Positions 36,598-44,610 of a stretch of 64,000 nucleotides of DNA are shown here, piece after piece. Origin of the DNA: Citrobacter arsenatis (lineage in GTDB: Bacteria > Pseudomonadota > Gammaproteobacteria > Enterobacterales > Enterobacteriaceae); NCBI RefSeq assembly GCF_004353845.1, contig NZ_CP037864.1, forward strand, positions 4,774,001 through 4,838,000. The letters are read 5' to 3'. Under the pieces are notes generated by a model, which was given only the letters and a program-made list of their open reading frames with translations, was not told where the DNA came from and searched no databases. The position numbers and the translations under genes were made by a program. Each line of letters starts with the position of its first letter. Positions within the stretch are counted from its first letter, which is position 1.

Positions 36598-37401
36598 TTA
36601 CCAGCTTGCTCGCATGCGTTCGCGTACGAGGGCAGAGCTGCGGCGATTGTCGGCACCCAGACGGCTTTTCAGCGTCGGGTCCTGACGAGCGTCGTTGATG
36701 GCCTGTTGCAGGGTGTTTTTCACCAGCGCCAGATCTTGTGCAGATGGCGCATCCGGGTTGCTGATATCCAGCAGATTTTCCAGCAGCCCCAGGGTGGCGT
36801 AGTTACTGATGTCATACGCCATCGGCGGAATGGTTGCCGCCAGTTTTTCCAGCGCTTCAACGGTACGCAGGGTAATGCGCGCCGCGGACTCTTTGCCCAT
36901 CGCGTGGATCAGTACGCCTTTGTCGTTAAAAGCGATCAGGCGGTTTGCCTGATAGCCGTGCGCCAGAAACGCACCGGACATCGCTTTACCGACGATAAGG
37001 CCAATCACCGGGTGACCTGCCAGACGCGCATTGGCATACGCCGCTGCGGCACCGGCCAGCGCCTGGTGAATACCAAAGCCTTCTTCACGACGGCCATAGG
37101 CCTGGCTGGCGACGTCAATCACCGCCACAATCGGGCGTTTCACGGCGCGGTTGGCATCGGCGGCGATGGTTTCGCTCACCACTTTCGCCAGCGTCCAGCC
37201 TTCCAGCAGACCCACTTCGCCTTTGGTGGCGCGCGGATAGTGGTTATGAGCATCCGGAACGACGGCAATAAAACGCACGGTTTCACCGTTCAGTTCGCCA
37301 TCAGCGGCCTGTACGGACGGGCACAGCCCTGCAATACGTTTGGCACCTGGAACCAGCGTTTCCAGCCATAATTCGCCACGGCTAATTACGTTACTCATCA
37401 T
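36598..37401 (-). CDS. mdcE: MdcE, malonate decarboxylase gamma (codecarboxylase) subunit
   Basis: With MdcD forms the heterodimer that decarboxylates malonyl-S-carrier to acetyl-S-carrier. It has 267 aa, a carboxyltransferase/crotonase fold related to acetyl-CoA carboxylase carboxyltransferase. Oxyanion-hole-type stretches VGKAMSGAFLAHGYQAN and LIHAMGKESAARI are visible. Starts inside mdcD (4-base overlap). Confidence 0.95.
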   Translation of the reverse strand: MMSNVISRGELWLETLVPGAKRIAGLCPSVQAADGELNGETVRFIAVVPDAHNHYPRATKGEVGLLEGWTLAKVVSETIAADANRAVKRPIVAVIDVASQAYGRREEGFGIHQALAGAAAAYANARLAGHPVIGLIVGKAMSGAFLAHGYQANRLIAFNDKGVLIHAMGKESAARITLRTVEALEKLAATIPPMAYDISNYATLGLLENLLDISNPDAPSAQDLALVKNTLQQAINDARQDPTLKSRLGADNRRSSALVRERMRASW

Positions 37402-38231
37402 TTCACCTCCCGGGCGAAGAGCGCTTTAATCTGTTCTGAATCGGCCTGTTTGCGGGTGTCGAAATGGCTCAGGCGATCGAGATACCAGTCGTAGTTATCG
37501 GTGCGATGTTTTGCCGGAACGCCTTTCGCCAGCGCTTCGTTCATGGCGGCTTTCACCGCGTTCACGCCGTCGTTAACCAACGCTTCAACCAGCCCGCTTT
37601 GGTAACGAACTTCACCGCCGGTCATGCTCCAGATAAACGGACGGTCGCGGGAGTCGTACTCTTCAATCCCGGCTTCCTGTTCAATGACCTGCGGGCCGTT
37701 CAGGCCGAGACGCGCTTCGCGGGTCACAATCAGATAGCTACACAGCGCCGCGGCGATAGACATCCCACCGAAGCAGCCCACGGTCCCGGCCACAATCCCG
37801 ATAACGGGCGTGTAGCGACGCAGGTCAACAATCGCCGCGTGAATGTCGGCAATCGCCGCCAGGCCGAGGTTGGCTTCCTGTAAACGCACACCGCCGGTTT
37901 CCAGGCTCAGTACCGCTTGGGTAGGAATGCCGTTGCGGTTATCTTCCGCTGCCAGCTCCAACGCAGCCGCCATTTTGGCACCGGACACTTCGCCCATGCT
38001 GCCGCCCTGGAATGCGCCTTCAATCGCTACCACAACGGCTGGTTTGCCATTAATGGTGCCTTTGGCTACCACCATGCCGTCATCGGCCTGCGGGACAATG
38101 CCCTGCGCGCCCAACCATGGAGACATCACGCCTTCAAACGGGTCGAGAAGTTCACGGTAGCTGCCTTCATCCAGCAGCGCATGCGCACGCTGGCGTGCTT
38201 TTAATTCGATAAAACTGCGGTCATCACGCAT
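37398..38231 (-). CDS. mdcD: MdcD, malonate decarboxylase beta subunit
   Basis: Carboxyltransferase-fold partner of MdcE, 277 aa. It contains GGSMGEVSGAKMAAALELA and GTVGCFGGMSIAAALCSYLI, typical of the family, and starts MRDDRSFIELKARQRA. Start overlaps the mdcC stop by 8 bases and its stop overlaps mdcE, consistent with a fixed subunit ratio. Confidence 0.95.
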   Translation of the reverse strand: MRDDRSFIELKARQRAHALLDEGSYRELLDPFEGVMSPWLGAQGIVPQADDGMVVAKGTINGKPAVVVAIEGAFQGGSMGEVSGAKMAAALELAAEDNRNGIPTQAVLSLETGGVRLQEANLGLAAIADIHAAIVDLRRYTPVIGIVAGTVGCFGGMSIAAALCSYLIVTREARLGLNGPQVIEQEAGIEEYDSRDRPFIWSMTGGEVRYQSGLVEALVNDGVNAVKAAMNEALAKGVPAKHRTDNYDWYLDRLSHFDTRKQADSEQIKALFAREVK

Positions 38232-38523
38232 AGCTCACCTCTTCAAAAACCTGTTCGATACGGATGCGCGCCACGCCCGGCGTCGCGCCGAAGTCGTGAA
38301 TAGTCAGTTTGCCTGCTGGCAGGCTGCTGACCGTTTGCAGACGGTTGAACAGCGCTTCCCACCGGCGGGTGCTGTTATCGACAGAAGTGGTGATATCAAT
38401 GGTTAACGTCTGGCTCTGGTCGGCGGTGAATAACACCTCCATATCCCCGGAGCCCACAACGCCTGCCAGCGCTTTGCCGCTTAAGGTGCGGCTGGCCGGT
38501 ACGGTTAACGTAATGTGTTCCAT
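38224..38523 (-). CDS. mdcC: MdcC, malonate decarboxylase acyl carrier protein
   Basis: 99-aa carrier subunit carrying the phosphoribosyl-dephospho-CoA group. The attachment serine of the family corresponds to Ser25 in GVVGSGDMEVLF, counted from MEHITLTVPASR. It cycles between acetyl and malonyl thioesters. Between mdcB (17-base gap) and mdcD (overlap). Confidence 0.96.
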   Translation of the reverse strand: MEHITLTVPASRTLSGKALAGVVGSGDMEVLFTADQSQTLTIDITTSVDNSTRRWEALFNRLQTVSSLPAGKLTIHDFGATPGVARIRIEQVFEEVSYA

Positions 38524-38540
38524 AACATCCTCTTAATGCT

Positions 38541-39401
38541 TTAAATACGGCGATTCGACGTGGTTTCGACGCGATCGAGAAACAGCGTGGCGGCCAGAAG
38601 GTCAGCGGCACCGCCCGGTGAGGCATTCAGCGCCAGCATCTGGCTATCGAGCTCAGCTAATGCCGCCTGACCCGCCGGATGAGCGCTACCGCCAGCATTC
38701 AGCACCGCACGGGCACCGTCCTGCATGGCATCAAGCCCTTCCAGCCCTGCGCGAGACAGCACGCAGGTATCGGTCAGCGAGGTCATAATCGCCATCAGCG
38801 CATCTAACCGCGCATGCGTTTCGCTACTGCCGCTCATTCGGCTTAAACGCAATTGCGGCAGCGCGCGCTGCATCACGTGCGGAAACGCCTGCTGTGCTTC
38901 TTCGCGAGCGCCCGGTACGCGATAACGGTGCGTGGCGCGAAGTCCTTTGCTGAAGACTTTCGGCGCCGCGTCGTCCGGCAGCTTCGCCAGCTCTGCGGCG
39001 GTGGCGGCTATCTGCTGCGAGCCACCGGTACCACCGTGCATCGCGACGGCGCTCACCAGCAGCCCCAGCGCCCAAATCGCACCGCGGTGGGTATTCACGC
39101 CGTTGGTCGCGGCCATCATCCGCTGCTCGCCTTCACGGCCGAGTCGCCCTATGGTTTGTCTGAGCGCAATATCCGCTGGACGCTGCCAGCTTTGTTGCGC
39201 CAGCGCCTGAAACGTGGAGGTCAGGCTGTGCGCGGAGCGCTCCATTAGCGAAAGCGTAAGATCGTGGTGCGCGCCGTTCCCCCGACTGTCCACCAGACCG
39301 GGTTTCGGGCTTAATCGTGCTTCGTCAATCAGACACTGCGTGGCGGTTCGCGCCAGCCATTCGGCACCGCCTTCAACCTGAATCTGGGGCAGAAGTTTCA
39401 T
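38541..39401 (-). CDS. mdcB: MdcB, triphosphoribosyl-dephospho-CoA synthase
   Basis: Makes the prosthetic-group precursor from ATP and dephospho-CoA, releasing adenine; homologue of CitG. It has 286 aa from MKLLPQIQVEGGAEWL, the start chosen because it overlaps the mdcA stop by one base; a longer frame upstream reads into mdcA. It shows LSPKPGLVDSRGNGAHHD and GVNTHRGAIWALG, the conserved CitG-family segments. Confidence 0.95.
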   Translation of the reverse strand: MKLLPQIQVEGGAEWLARTATQCLIDEARLSPKPGLVDSRGNGAHHDLTLSLMERSAHSLTSTFQALAQQSWQRPADIALRQTIGRLGREGEQRMMAATNGVNTHRGAIWALGLLVSAVAMHGGTGGSQQIAATAAELAKLPDDAAPKVFSKGLRATHRYRVPGAREEAQQAFPHVMQRALPQLRLSRMSGSSETHARLDALMAIMTSLTDTCVLSRAGLEGLDAMQDGARAVLNAGGSAHPAGQAALAELDSQMLALNASPGGAADLLAATLFLDRVETTSNRRI

Positions 39402-41056
39402 TACCAGCTCCGGAATTTCGCAGGTGGGTTGTAAAGACCGCCGGACCATTCCACCAGGTCAGCGACGCTACCGGCCGCCAGCAGCGAACGGGTGGCATCG
39501 GTACGACGAATGCCCATATCCTCCGGATAAACCACTTTGCCGCTCTGACGCAGTTCAGCAACGCGTTTAGCGTCAACGCCCAGGCCGATATCGGTGATAC
39601 CCGCGACCGCCGCCACCATTGCACGGCGCTCTTCAAGATCTTTCGCGCGGTAGAGGTAGGCGATACCTTCTTCGGTCAGCACGTGGGTCACGTCGTCGCC
39701 GTAGATCATTACCGGTGCCAGCGGCATGCCGGAGGCTTTCGCCACGTCAACCGCGTCCAGTTTTTCAACGAAGGTTGGCTTCACGCCCGCCTGGAAGGTT
39801 TCGACCATCTGCACCACCAGTTTTTTACCGCGCTGCATTGGGTCTGGTTCGGTGATCATGTTCAGCCAGGCAGGCGTTGCATGACGGCGACCGTGTGGGT
39901 CATGGCCCATGTTTGGCGCACCGCCGAAGCCGGAAAGACGACCACGGGTCACGGTAGATGAGTTGGCGTAACTATCAACCTGTAGGGTAGAACCGATAAA
40001 CATATCCACCGCGTACTGGCCTGCCAGTTGGCAGAAGGCGCGGTTAGAGCGCATTGAGCCGTCGGAACCGGTAAAGAAGATGTCAGGACGGGCGCGGATG
40101 TACTCTTCCATCCCCAACTCGCCGCCGAAGCAGTGCACGCTTTCCACCCAGCCGCTCTCAATGGCTGGAATCAGCGTTGGATGCGGGTTCAGCGTCCAGT
40201 GTTTACAGATTTTGCCTTTCAGGCCGAGCTGTTCGCCGTAGGTTGGCAGCAGCAGTTCGATAGCGGCGGTGTTAAAGCCGATACCGTGGTTCAGCGACTG
40301 CACCTGGTGTTCCGCGTAGATGCCTTTAATCGCCATCATCGCCATCAGGATGTGTTCCTGTTTGATCAGGCGCGGGTCGCGGGTAAACAGCGGTTCGATA
40401 AAGAACGGCTTGTCCGCCACCACCACGTAATCAATCCATGAGCCCGGAATATCAACACGCGGCAGGTCGCACTCGTCGTCCACCAGCTCGTTAACCTGTG
40501 CGATGACGATACCATCATGGAACGCGGCGGCTTCAACCAGCGCTGGCGTATCTTCGGTGCTGGCACCGGTGTAGAGGTTACCTTTGCGGTCAGCTTTAAA
40601 ACCGGCAATCAGCGCCACGTTCGGCGACAGGTCAACGTATAGTCGGGAATAGAGTTCGATGTAGGTATGGATAGCGCCGATTTCCAGCAGACCATCTTCC
40701 AGCAGTTGCGAAATGCGCAGACTTTGGGTACCGGAGAAGGAGAAGTCCAGCTTGCGGGCGATCCCTTTTTCAAAGATATCCAGATGCTCGCTGCGCCCGA
40801 CGCTTGGCATGATCATGTGCAGGTCGTGCACAATCTGCGGGTTCACCTCAGCCAGCATGCGGGACAGGAAATCTGCCTGCTTCTGGTTATTGCCTTCTAA
40901 TACCACGCGGTCACCCGGCGCGATCAGTTTTTCCAGCATTGCGGTCAGGTCTGCGGTCGGCAGAACCTTGCCCTGCACCGGTACGGAAGCCAGACGTCGC
41001 TGTTTTTCGGTGCGACGAGTGTTCCAGACGCGTGCTGGTGTTTGCCCAGATAACAT
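39401..41056 (-). CDS. mdcA: MdcA, malonate decarboxylase alpha (acetyl-S-ACP:malonate transferase)
   Basis: CoA-transferase-like subunit that exchanges acetyl for malonyl on the carrier. The length of 551 aa equals the Klebsiella protein. It starts MLSGQTPARVWNTRRTEK with an excellent AGGAGG ribosome site 6 bases upstream. First gene of mdcABCDEFGH. No signal or membrane segment. Confidence 0.97.
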   Translation of the reverse strand: MLSGQTPARVWNTRRTEKQRRLASVPVQGKVLPTADLTAMLEKLIAPGDRVVLEGNNQKQADFLSRMLAEVNPQIVHDLHMIMPSVGRSEHLDIFEKGIARKLDFSFSGTQSLRISQLLEDGLLEIGAIHTYIELYSRLYVDLSPNVALIAGFKADRKGNLYTGASTEDTPALVEAAAFHDGIVIAQVNELVDDECDLPRVDIPGSWIDYVVVADKPFFIEPLFTRDPRLIKQEHILMAMMAIKGIYAEHQVQSLNHGIGFNTAAIELLLPTYGEQLGLKGKICKHWTLNPHPTLIPAIESGWVESVHCFGGELGMEEYIRARPDIFFTGSDGSMRSNRAFCQLAGQYAVDMFIGSTLQVDSYANSSTVTRGRLSGFGGAPNMGHDPHGRRHATPAWLNMITEPDPMQRGKKLVVQMVETFQAGVKPTFVEKLDAVDVAKASGMPLAPVMIYGDDVTHVLTEEGIAYLYRAKDLEERRAMVAAVAGITDIGLGVDAKRVAELRQSGKVVYPEDMGIRRTDATRSLLAAGSVADLVEWSGGLYNPPAKFRSW

Positions 41057-41187
41057 TATTAACCTCCTGATTCAGCTAATCATTTTGATTGCTTAACACT
41101 GGAAAGAGTGTGCACCCTGGTGAGAAAGTCATCAATTAAGCGTAGGAAAGAATCATTAGCCTGAGAGTAATAATTGAAGTAACCATT

Positions 41188-41203
41188 TGTGACGATGATC
41201 AAT
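41188..41203 (-). promoter_or_regulatory. Possible CRP site upstream of mdcA
   Basis: TGTGA-N6-TCAAT, i.e. a perfect left half and 3 of 5 in the right half of the CRP consensus, in the 196-base spacer between nadV and mdcA, about 130 bases before the mdcA start. Catabolite control of malonate use would be sensible, but the match is only moderate. Confidence 0.35.
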
Positions 41204-41224
41204 TCACGAGGGAGGGAGGAAGAA

Positions 41225-41242
41225 GCGGGTAACGCTACCCGC
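41225..41242 (-). terminator. Hairpin after the nadV-like gene
   Basis: GCGGGTAGCGTTACCCGC-type inverted repeat 11 bases after the stop codon, followed on the minus strand by TTCTTCC. A weak T tract; it probably separates the NAD operon from the mdc operon. Confidence 0.5.
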
Positions 41243-41252
41243 TGGCGGGAAA

Positions 41253-42743
41253 TTACCTGTGTGTCGCCAGACGCTGGCGGATATCTTCAAAATGTTCACG
41301 GTTAAACAGCTTGCCGTTGAGAAAACGGGTTTTCAGCTCTCCTTCCTGCTCCTGCTCCCATGTTTGTTCATCATGCAGGCGCAATTCCCCCAGCTCATCA
41401 CGTGCTACTCGAAGCAAACCGCGGGCAGAGCGCTTTAAGCCATTATCGGTTTTCGGCTCTTTGAAAATCGTCCGGCCTTTGCCATCGACTTCTCCCCACG
41501 TCGCTTTCATTGCAAAACCGAAGGTGTCACGCGTGTTGTACTGATAGGTAAAGGAACCCACGCCAAACACCACATTTGAACTGGCAAATCCTTTCGCTTC
41601 AAGACGACGCAGGATCTCATTCGCCCGCTCAAGGGTGATGGAATCGCCATAAATCAGCCCCACATGTGGGTCGAGCACCTTGTAGCCTTTAGCGTTAACC
41701 GTGCCGCCAAATATCTCCCACAGCACCTCCACAGAGCCTTTCTCCTGTGCCGTACGATCGGCTCGGGTATCCTCATTCGCACCTGTACCGCACAGAATCT
41801 CAACCGGATTACCGCTATCCGGACGGAATACCACTCGCCCTTCACGGGCCAGAATGATGTTCTTCAGTTCGCGGGTGTATTCCGTCAGCACCTGCCAGTA
41901 GTCCCAGGTATCGGAGACTATCGATACAAATCCCTGCGGATAGAGATCGGCAATCAGGCGGCGGAAGGTTTCAATCTCATGCTCGCGCTCACCCATACAC
42001 ATCACGCTGTGCTCGGTAGCCGGAATGCTGGCGCCGATAAAATAGGGTTCGCCGTCGGTGTAGTAATCGCGGGCGTACAGCAAAGATGGAATACTGTCGG
42101 TCCCTTTAAAGCTTAACAAATGCCCGCTACCCGCCTGCATGGTGTCCTGCAACCCGGACATGCCGCGGAAGGAAAAGTCATGGCACTGGAAGTCAAGGTG
42201 CGTCAGGTCGCTACAGGTTTTCTGTGCCCAGCGCGTGCAGATTTTGCGATAGTGGTGAGCAATCGTGGCGTTGGTTGACGCTTTCCACAGCTCGGCCGAC
42301 AGCACAGTTTCCAGGTAATTCACCAGCCAGAAAAACTCGGGTTTGGTGTTGATAATGGTTAAGACCGGCACCGCCATCGGAACTTTGCTGCCTTCATCCA
42401 GCGCTTTGATATGTAGCGGCAGATAGCCCAACTGATGCAGGGCACGGATATGGTCCACCGCCACCGCATCTTTGCCGAGATAGCTGTCCATGACCTGTTT
42501 ATATTCGCTAACCACCTCGTCTTCCGGACGGGCAAAAAACGCCTCATTAAACAGGTCGACTAAAAACCACTGCAAAAATCCCTGCAGGCCAAAAAATACC
42601 AGTTTGCCATCCGCCAACGGCGAGGAGAAAAAGCGATCGCTACGCGGGGTAAAGTTGGAATACACGCGGCTGGTTCCCTGCGGATATTGTACGCGGTGAG
42701 AAACTTTGTAGCCGTCGATAGCCAGAATCGGGTTCATTTTCAT
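41253..42743 (-). CDS. nadV: NadV/NAMPT-like nicotinamide phosphoribosyltransferase (or NARP1 Namat-like)
   Basis: Type II phosphoribosyltransferase related to human NAMPT, 496 aa. The start is put at MKMNPILAIDGYK because GAGGGAG lies 9 bases upstream; an earlier ATG directly abuts that site. Key NAMPT residues are visible: the aspartate that favours nicotinamide (CHDFSFRGMSG, near 190), the histidine in PATEHSVMCMG (near 245), RPDSGNP (near 310) and IYGDSITL (near 370). NAMPT would make NMN from nicotinamide and PRPP. Second gene of an operon with the short PRPP-synthetase-like gene (5-base gap before its ribosome site). This pair also resembles the two-enzyme NARP1 pathway; that alternative cannot be excluded. 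Confidence 0.85.
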   Translation of the reverse strand: MKMNPILAIDGYKVSHRVQYPQGTSRVYSNFTPRSDRFFSSPLADGKLVFFGLQGFLQWFLVDLFNEAFFARPEDEVVSEYKQVMDSYLGKDAVAVDHIRALHQLGYLPLHIKALDEGSKVPMAVPVLTIINTKPEFFWLVNYLETVLSAELWKASTNATIAHHYRKICTRWAQKTCSDLTHLDFQCHDFSFRGMSGLQDTMQAGSGHLLSFKGTDSIPSLLYARDYYTDGEPYFIGASIPATEHSVMCMGEREHEIETFRRLIADLYPQGFVSIVSDTWDYWQVLTEYTRELKNIILAREGRVVFRPDSGNPVEILCGTGANEDTRADRTAQEKGSVEVLWEIFGGTVNAKGYKVLDPHVGLIYGDSITLERANEILRRLEAKGFASSNVVFGVGSFTYQYNTRDTFGFAMKATWGEVDGKGRTIFKEPKTDNGLKRSARGLLRVARDELGELRLHDEQTWEQEQEGELKTRFLNGKLFNREHFEDIRQRLATHR

Positions 42744-42757
42744 AATCAGCATCTCCC

Positions 42758-43618
42758 TCAGGCGCGGTAAATCGCGTCAATGTCGATAAGCTCAAGCTGC
42801 GGATGTTCCAGCGTCGGGGCAGCAAAAGAGGTGGTGGTGTAGATAGCATCAATACCGTTCGCAAACAGGTGTTCAATGCCCTTAGAAAAAAGACCATGGG
42901 TGACATACAGGCTGACGCTGCGGGCACCGGCGTCGCGTAGTACCTGTGCAGAACCAATGAACGTACCGCCTGCGTCGCACAGATCGTCAACAATCAGCAG
43001 ATCCCGTCCCCTGACGTCTCCGGCCATTAACGCAAATCCCGTTAGCTTGCCGCTTGCCACATCACGTTTCTTGCTCAGAATGGCGTACTCCTCCACGCCG
43101 GCAGCTCTGGCAACAGTATCAATTTTCTTCAACGCTCCCGCGTCGGGGGCAACCAGCATCAGCGCGTTTTGCTGAAACAAATGCGATAAGGTCGCGCTCT
43201 GCAACAGGCATCGTTCTTGCCCAATTGCCACCAGGTTGTCGATTGCCGCAGCCGCCGCGTCACTGTGTGGGTCGAGCACCTTGACCTTGTCGAATTTCAA
43301 TGTGTTGAGGTGACTGGCGAAGACTTTCAGCGCAAAACTGTCACCCGCCACCATATGCCGGTCCTGACGCGCCCACGGCAGCCAGGGAAGTTCGAGATGG
43401 CTGACCAGCACATCGGTCTGATGGCGAACCGCCTCCACCAGCTGCGCCAGCAGCATAAAATCGTTCATATCTCGCATTGCCACCGCGCGGATGCGCATCA
43501 GACGAGCAAACGATGGCAGTGTATCGGTGACTTTCAACCAGCCGGCGCCATCAGGAAAAACACCGCTGGCAACTGCGTAGGCCTGGTCGTCCAAAGTTAA
43601 TGTCAGTTTTACGCTCAT
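42758..43618 (-). CDS. Short PRPP-synthetase-like protein (Prs paralogue or NARP1 Adps-like)
   Basis: Ribose-phosphate pyrophosphokinase family, 286 aa from MSVKLTLTLDDQ (an upstream in-frame ATG exists 9 bases earlier). Housekeeping Prs has about 315 aa. The ATP motif PWARQDR (81-87) and the PRPP loop VDDLCDAGGT (210-219) are kept, but the catalytic DLHAEQ-type segment reads DPHSDAA (116-122) and the usual N-terminal FAGNA/FSDGE part is replaced. So the ribose-binding end may differ. First gene of the operon with the NAMPT-like gene, divergent from nrtR. It may supply PRPP, or phosphorylate ADP-ribose. Confidence 0.85.
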   Translation of the reverse strand: MSVKLTLTLDDQAYAVASGVFPDGAGWLKVTDTLPSFARLMRIRAVAMRDMNDFMLLAQLVEAVRHQTDVLVSHLELPWLPWARQDRHMVAGDSFALKVFASHLNTLKFDKVKVLDPHSDAAAAAIDNLVAIGQERCLLQSATLSHLFQQNALMLVAPDAGALKKIDTVARAAGVEEYAILSKKRDVASGKLTGFALMAGDVRGRDLLIVDDLCDAGGTFIGSAQVLRDAGARSVSLYVTHGLFSKGIEHLFANGIDAIYTTTSFAAPTLEHPQLELIDIDAIYRA

Positions 43619-43630
43619 CGCTCCCACCCC

Positions 43631-43657
43631 TTAATTGTGTCCCTTCGACACAATTAA
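43631..43657. promoter_or_regulatory. Probable NrtR operator 1 (perfect palindrome)
   Basis: TTAATTGTGTC and GACACAATTAA, perfect 11-base arms around a 5-base centre, in the nrtR/prs-like divergent spacer, 12 bases before the prs-like ATG and overlapping the last base of the proposed -10 box. NrtR regulators bind palindromes with a GTnnAC-type core next to genes they control. Confidence 0.75.
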
Positions 43658-43685
43658 TAATGTCCTTAAGACACATATTAAGCAA
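43657..43685 (-). promoter_or_regulatory. Putative promoter of the prs-like/nadV operon with NrtR box 2
   Basis: Minus-strand TTGCTT (43680-43685), 17-base spacer, CATTAT (43657-43662). A second, imperfect box TGTCCTTAAGACA lies at 43661-43673 inside the spacer, 23 bases from the centre of the first palindrome. Binding would block polymerase. The elements are seen; promoter activity is inferred. Confidence 0.5.
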
Positions 43686-43750
43686 GCATAAAATGCATTA
43701 TTTTTAGAACGACAGATAATCCACTGATAAGTAATGATAAAAAACGAACC

Positions 43751-43778
43751 TTGCCCCCCGGTGCCGGGCTGGTACACT
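43751..43778 (+). promoter_or_regulatory. Putative promoter of nrtR
   Basis: TTGCCC (43751-43756), 16-base spacer containing the CCCGGTGCCGGG palindrome, TACACT (43773-43778), about 32 bases before the nrtR ATG. Confidence 0.45.
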
Positions 43779-43809
43779 TGTCAGCGTTACAAATCATCGT
43801 GAGTACCTT

Positions 43810-44529
43810 ATGACCACCGAAGCCGACTACCTGAATCAGTACGACGCCAGCCGCTTCCCTTCACCTCTGGTGACGGTAGATAGCGTGTTATTTACCCTGC
43901 ATCAGCAGGCGCTGTGCGTATTACTGGTCGAGCGGGCAAACCAACCGCAAAAGGGACGTTGGGGATTACCCGGTGGCTTTATTGATATCGAAAACGATGA
44001 TTCAACCCGCGCCACCGCGCTACGCAAACTCACTGAAAAAACGGGCGTTTCGCCTTCGTGGCTGGAACAACTGGATACCTTCTCCGGGCCAGAACGAGAC
44101 CCGCGCGGCTGGAGCCTGACGGTCACCTGGTTTGCGCTAATCGCTTGGGTAGACTGCGCGCCGCATATTGCCAGCGTCAGTAACGCCCGTTGGGTGCCGG
44201 TTGACGAGTTGAAAAACTATTCACTCGCGTTCGATCACGAGAAAATCATTACGGCGGCACTGCATCGCTTACGGCAAAAAACGATGTACTCGCTACTGCC
44301 CGTATACTGCTTGCCGGAGACATTTACCCATGGGCAACTGCTCGAAGCCACCGAGGTTATCCTTGGTCAGTCGATCCAGCGTAAAAGTCTGATTCGCCGC
44401 TTTGAAGCGTCAGGAATGTTTGAAGATACCGGAGAAAGCATGGCGACAGGGACGCGTAAAGCTCGCTTGTGGCGACGCAAACCCGACGTCGATTTTCATC
44501 TTTTCTCGCGTAACCTGCTGACTGACTAG
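43810..44529 (+). CDS. nrtR: NrtR-type Nudix transcription regulator of NAD metabolism
   Basis: 239-aa protein with an N-terminal Nudix-like domain (about 20-150) and a C-terminal winged helix (about 155-225: TFTHGQLLEATEVILG, QRKSLIRRFEASG). The Nudix box at 55-80 reads GGFIDIE...LRKLTEKTGV, with RK and EK in place of the catalytic RE and EE, so hydrolysis is unlikely; NrtR proteins use this pocket to sense ADP-ribose or related NAD products. It is transcribed away from the prs-like/nadV operon, with palindromic boxes between. Followed after 81 bases by yheT. Confidence 0.9.
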   Translation: MTTEADYLNQYDASRFPSPLVTVDSVLFTLHQQALCVLLVERANQPQKGRWGLPGGFIDIENDDSTRATALRKLTEKTGVSPSWLEQLDTFSGPERDPRGWSLTVTWFALIAWVDCAPHIASVSNARWVPVDELKNYSLAFDHEKIITAALHRLRQKTMYSLLPVYCLPETFTHGQLLEATEVILGQSIQRKSLIRRFEASGMFEDTGESMATGTRKARLWRRKPDVDFHLFSRNLLTD

Positions 44530-44610
44530 CGACAAAATCACATATTGGCTAACCCGCACGCGCTGTGCGCGGTATAGTTATTCTTTCCGATTATTAATTG
44601 CTCTGGTGTT

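Noticed and set aside
41078..41090. AATCA-TTT-TGATT palindrome before mdcA as an MdcR site
   Set aside because: Five-base arms of A/T-rich sequence are too short to separate from chance; no second copy was found.
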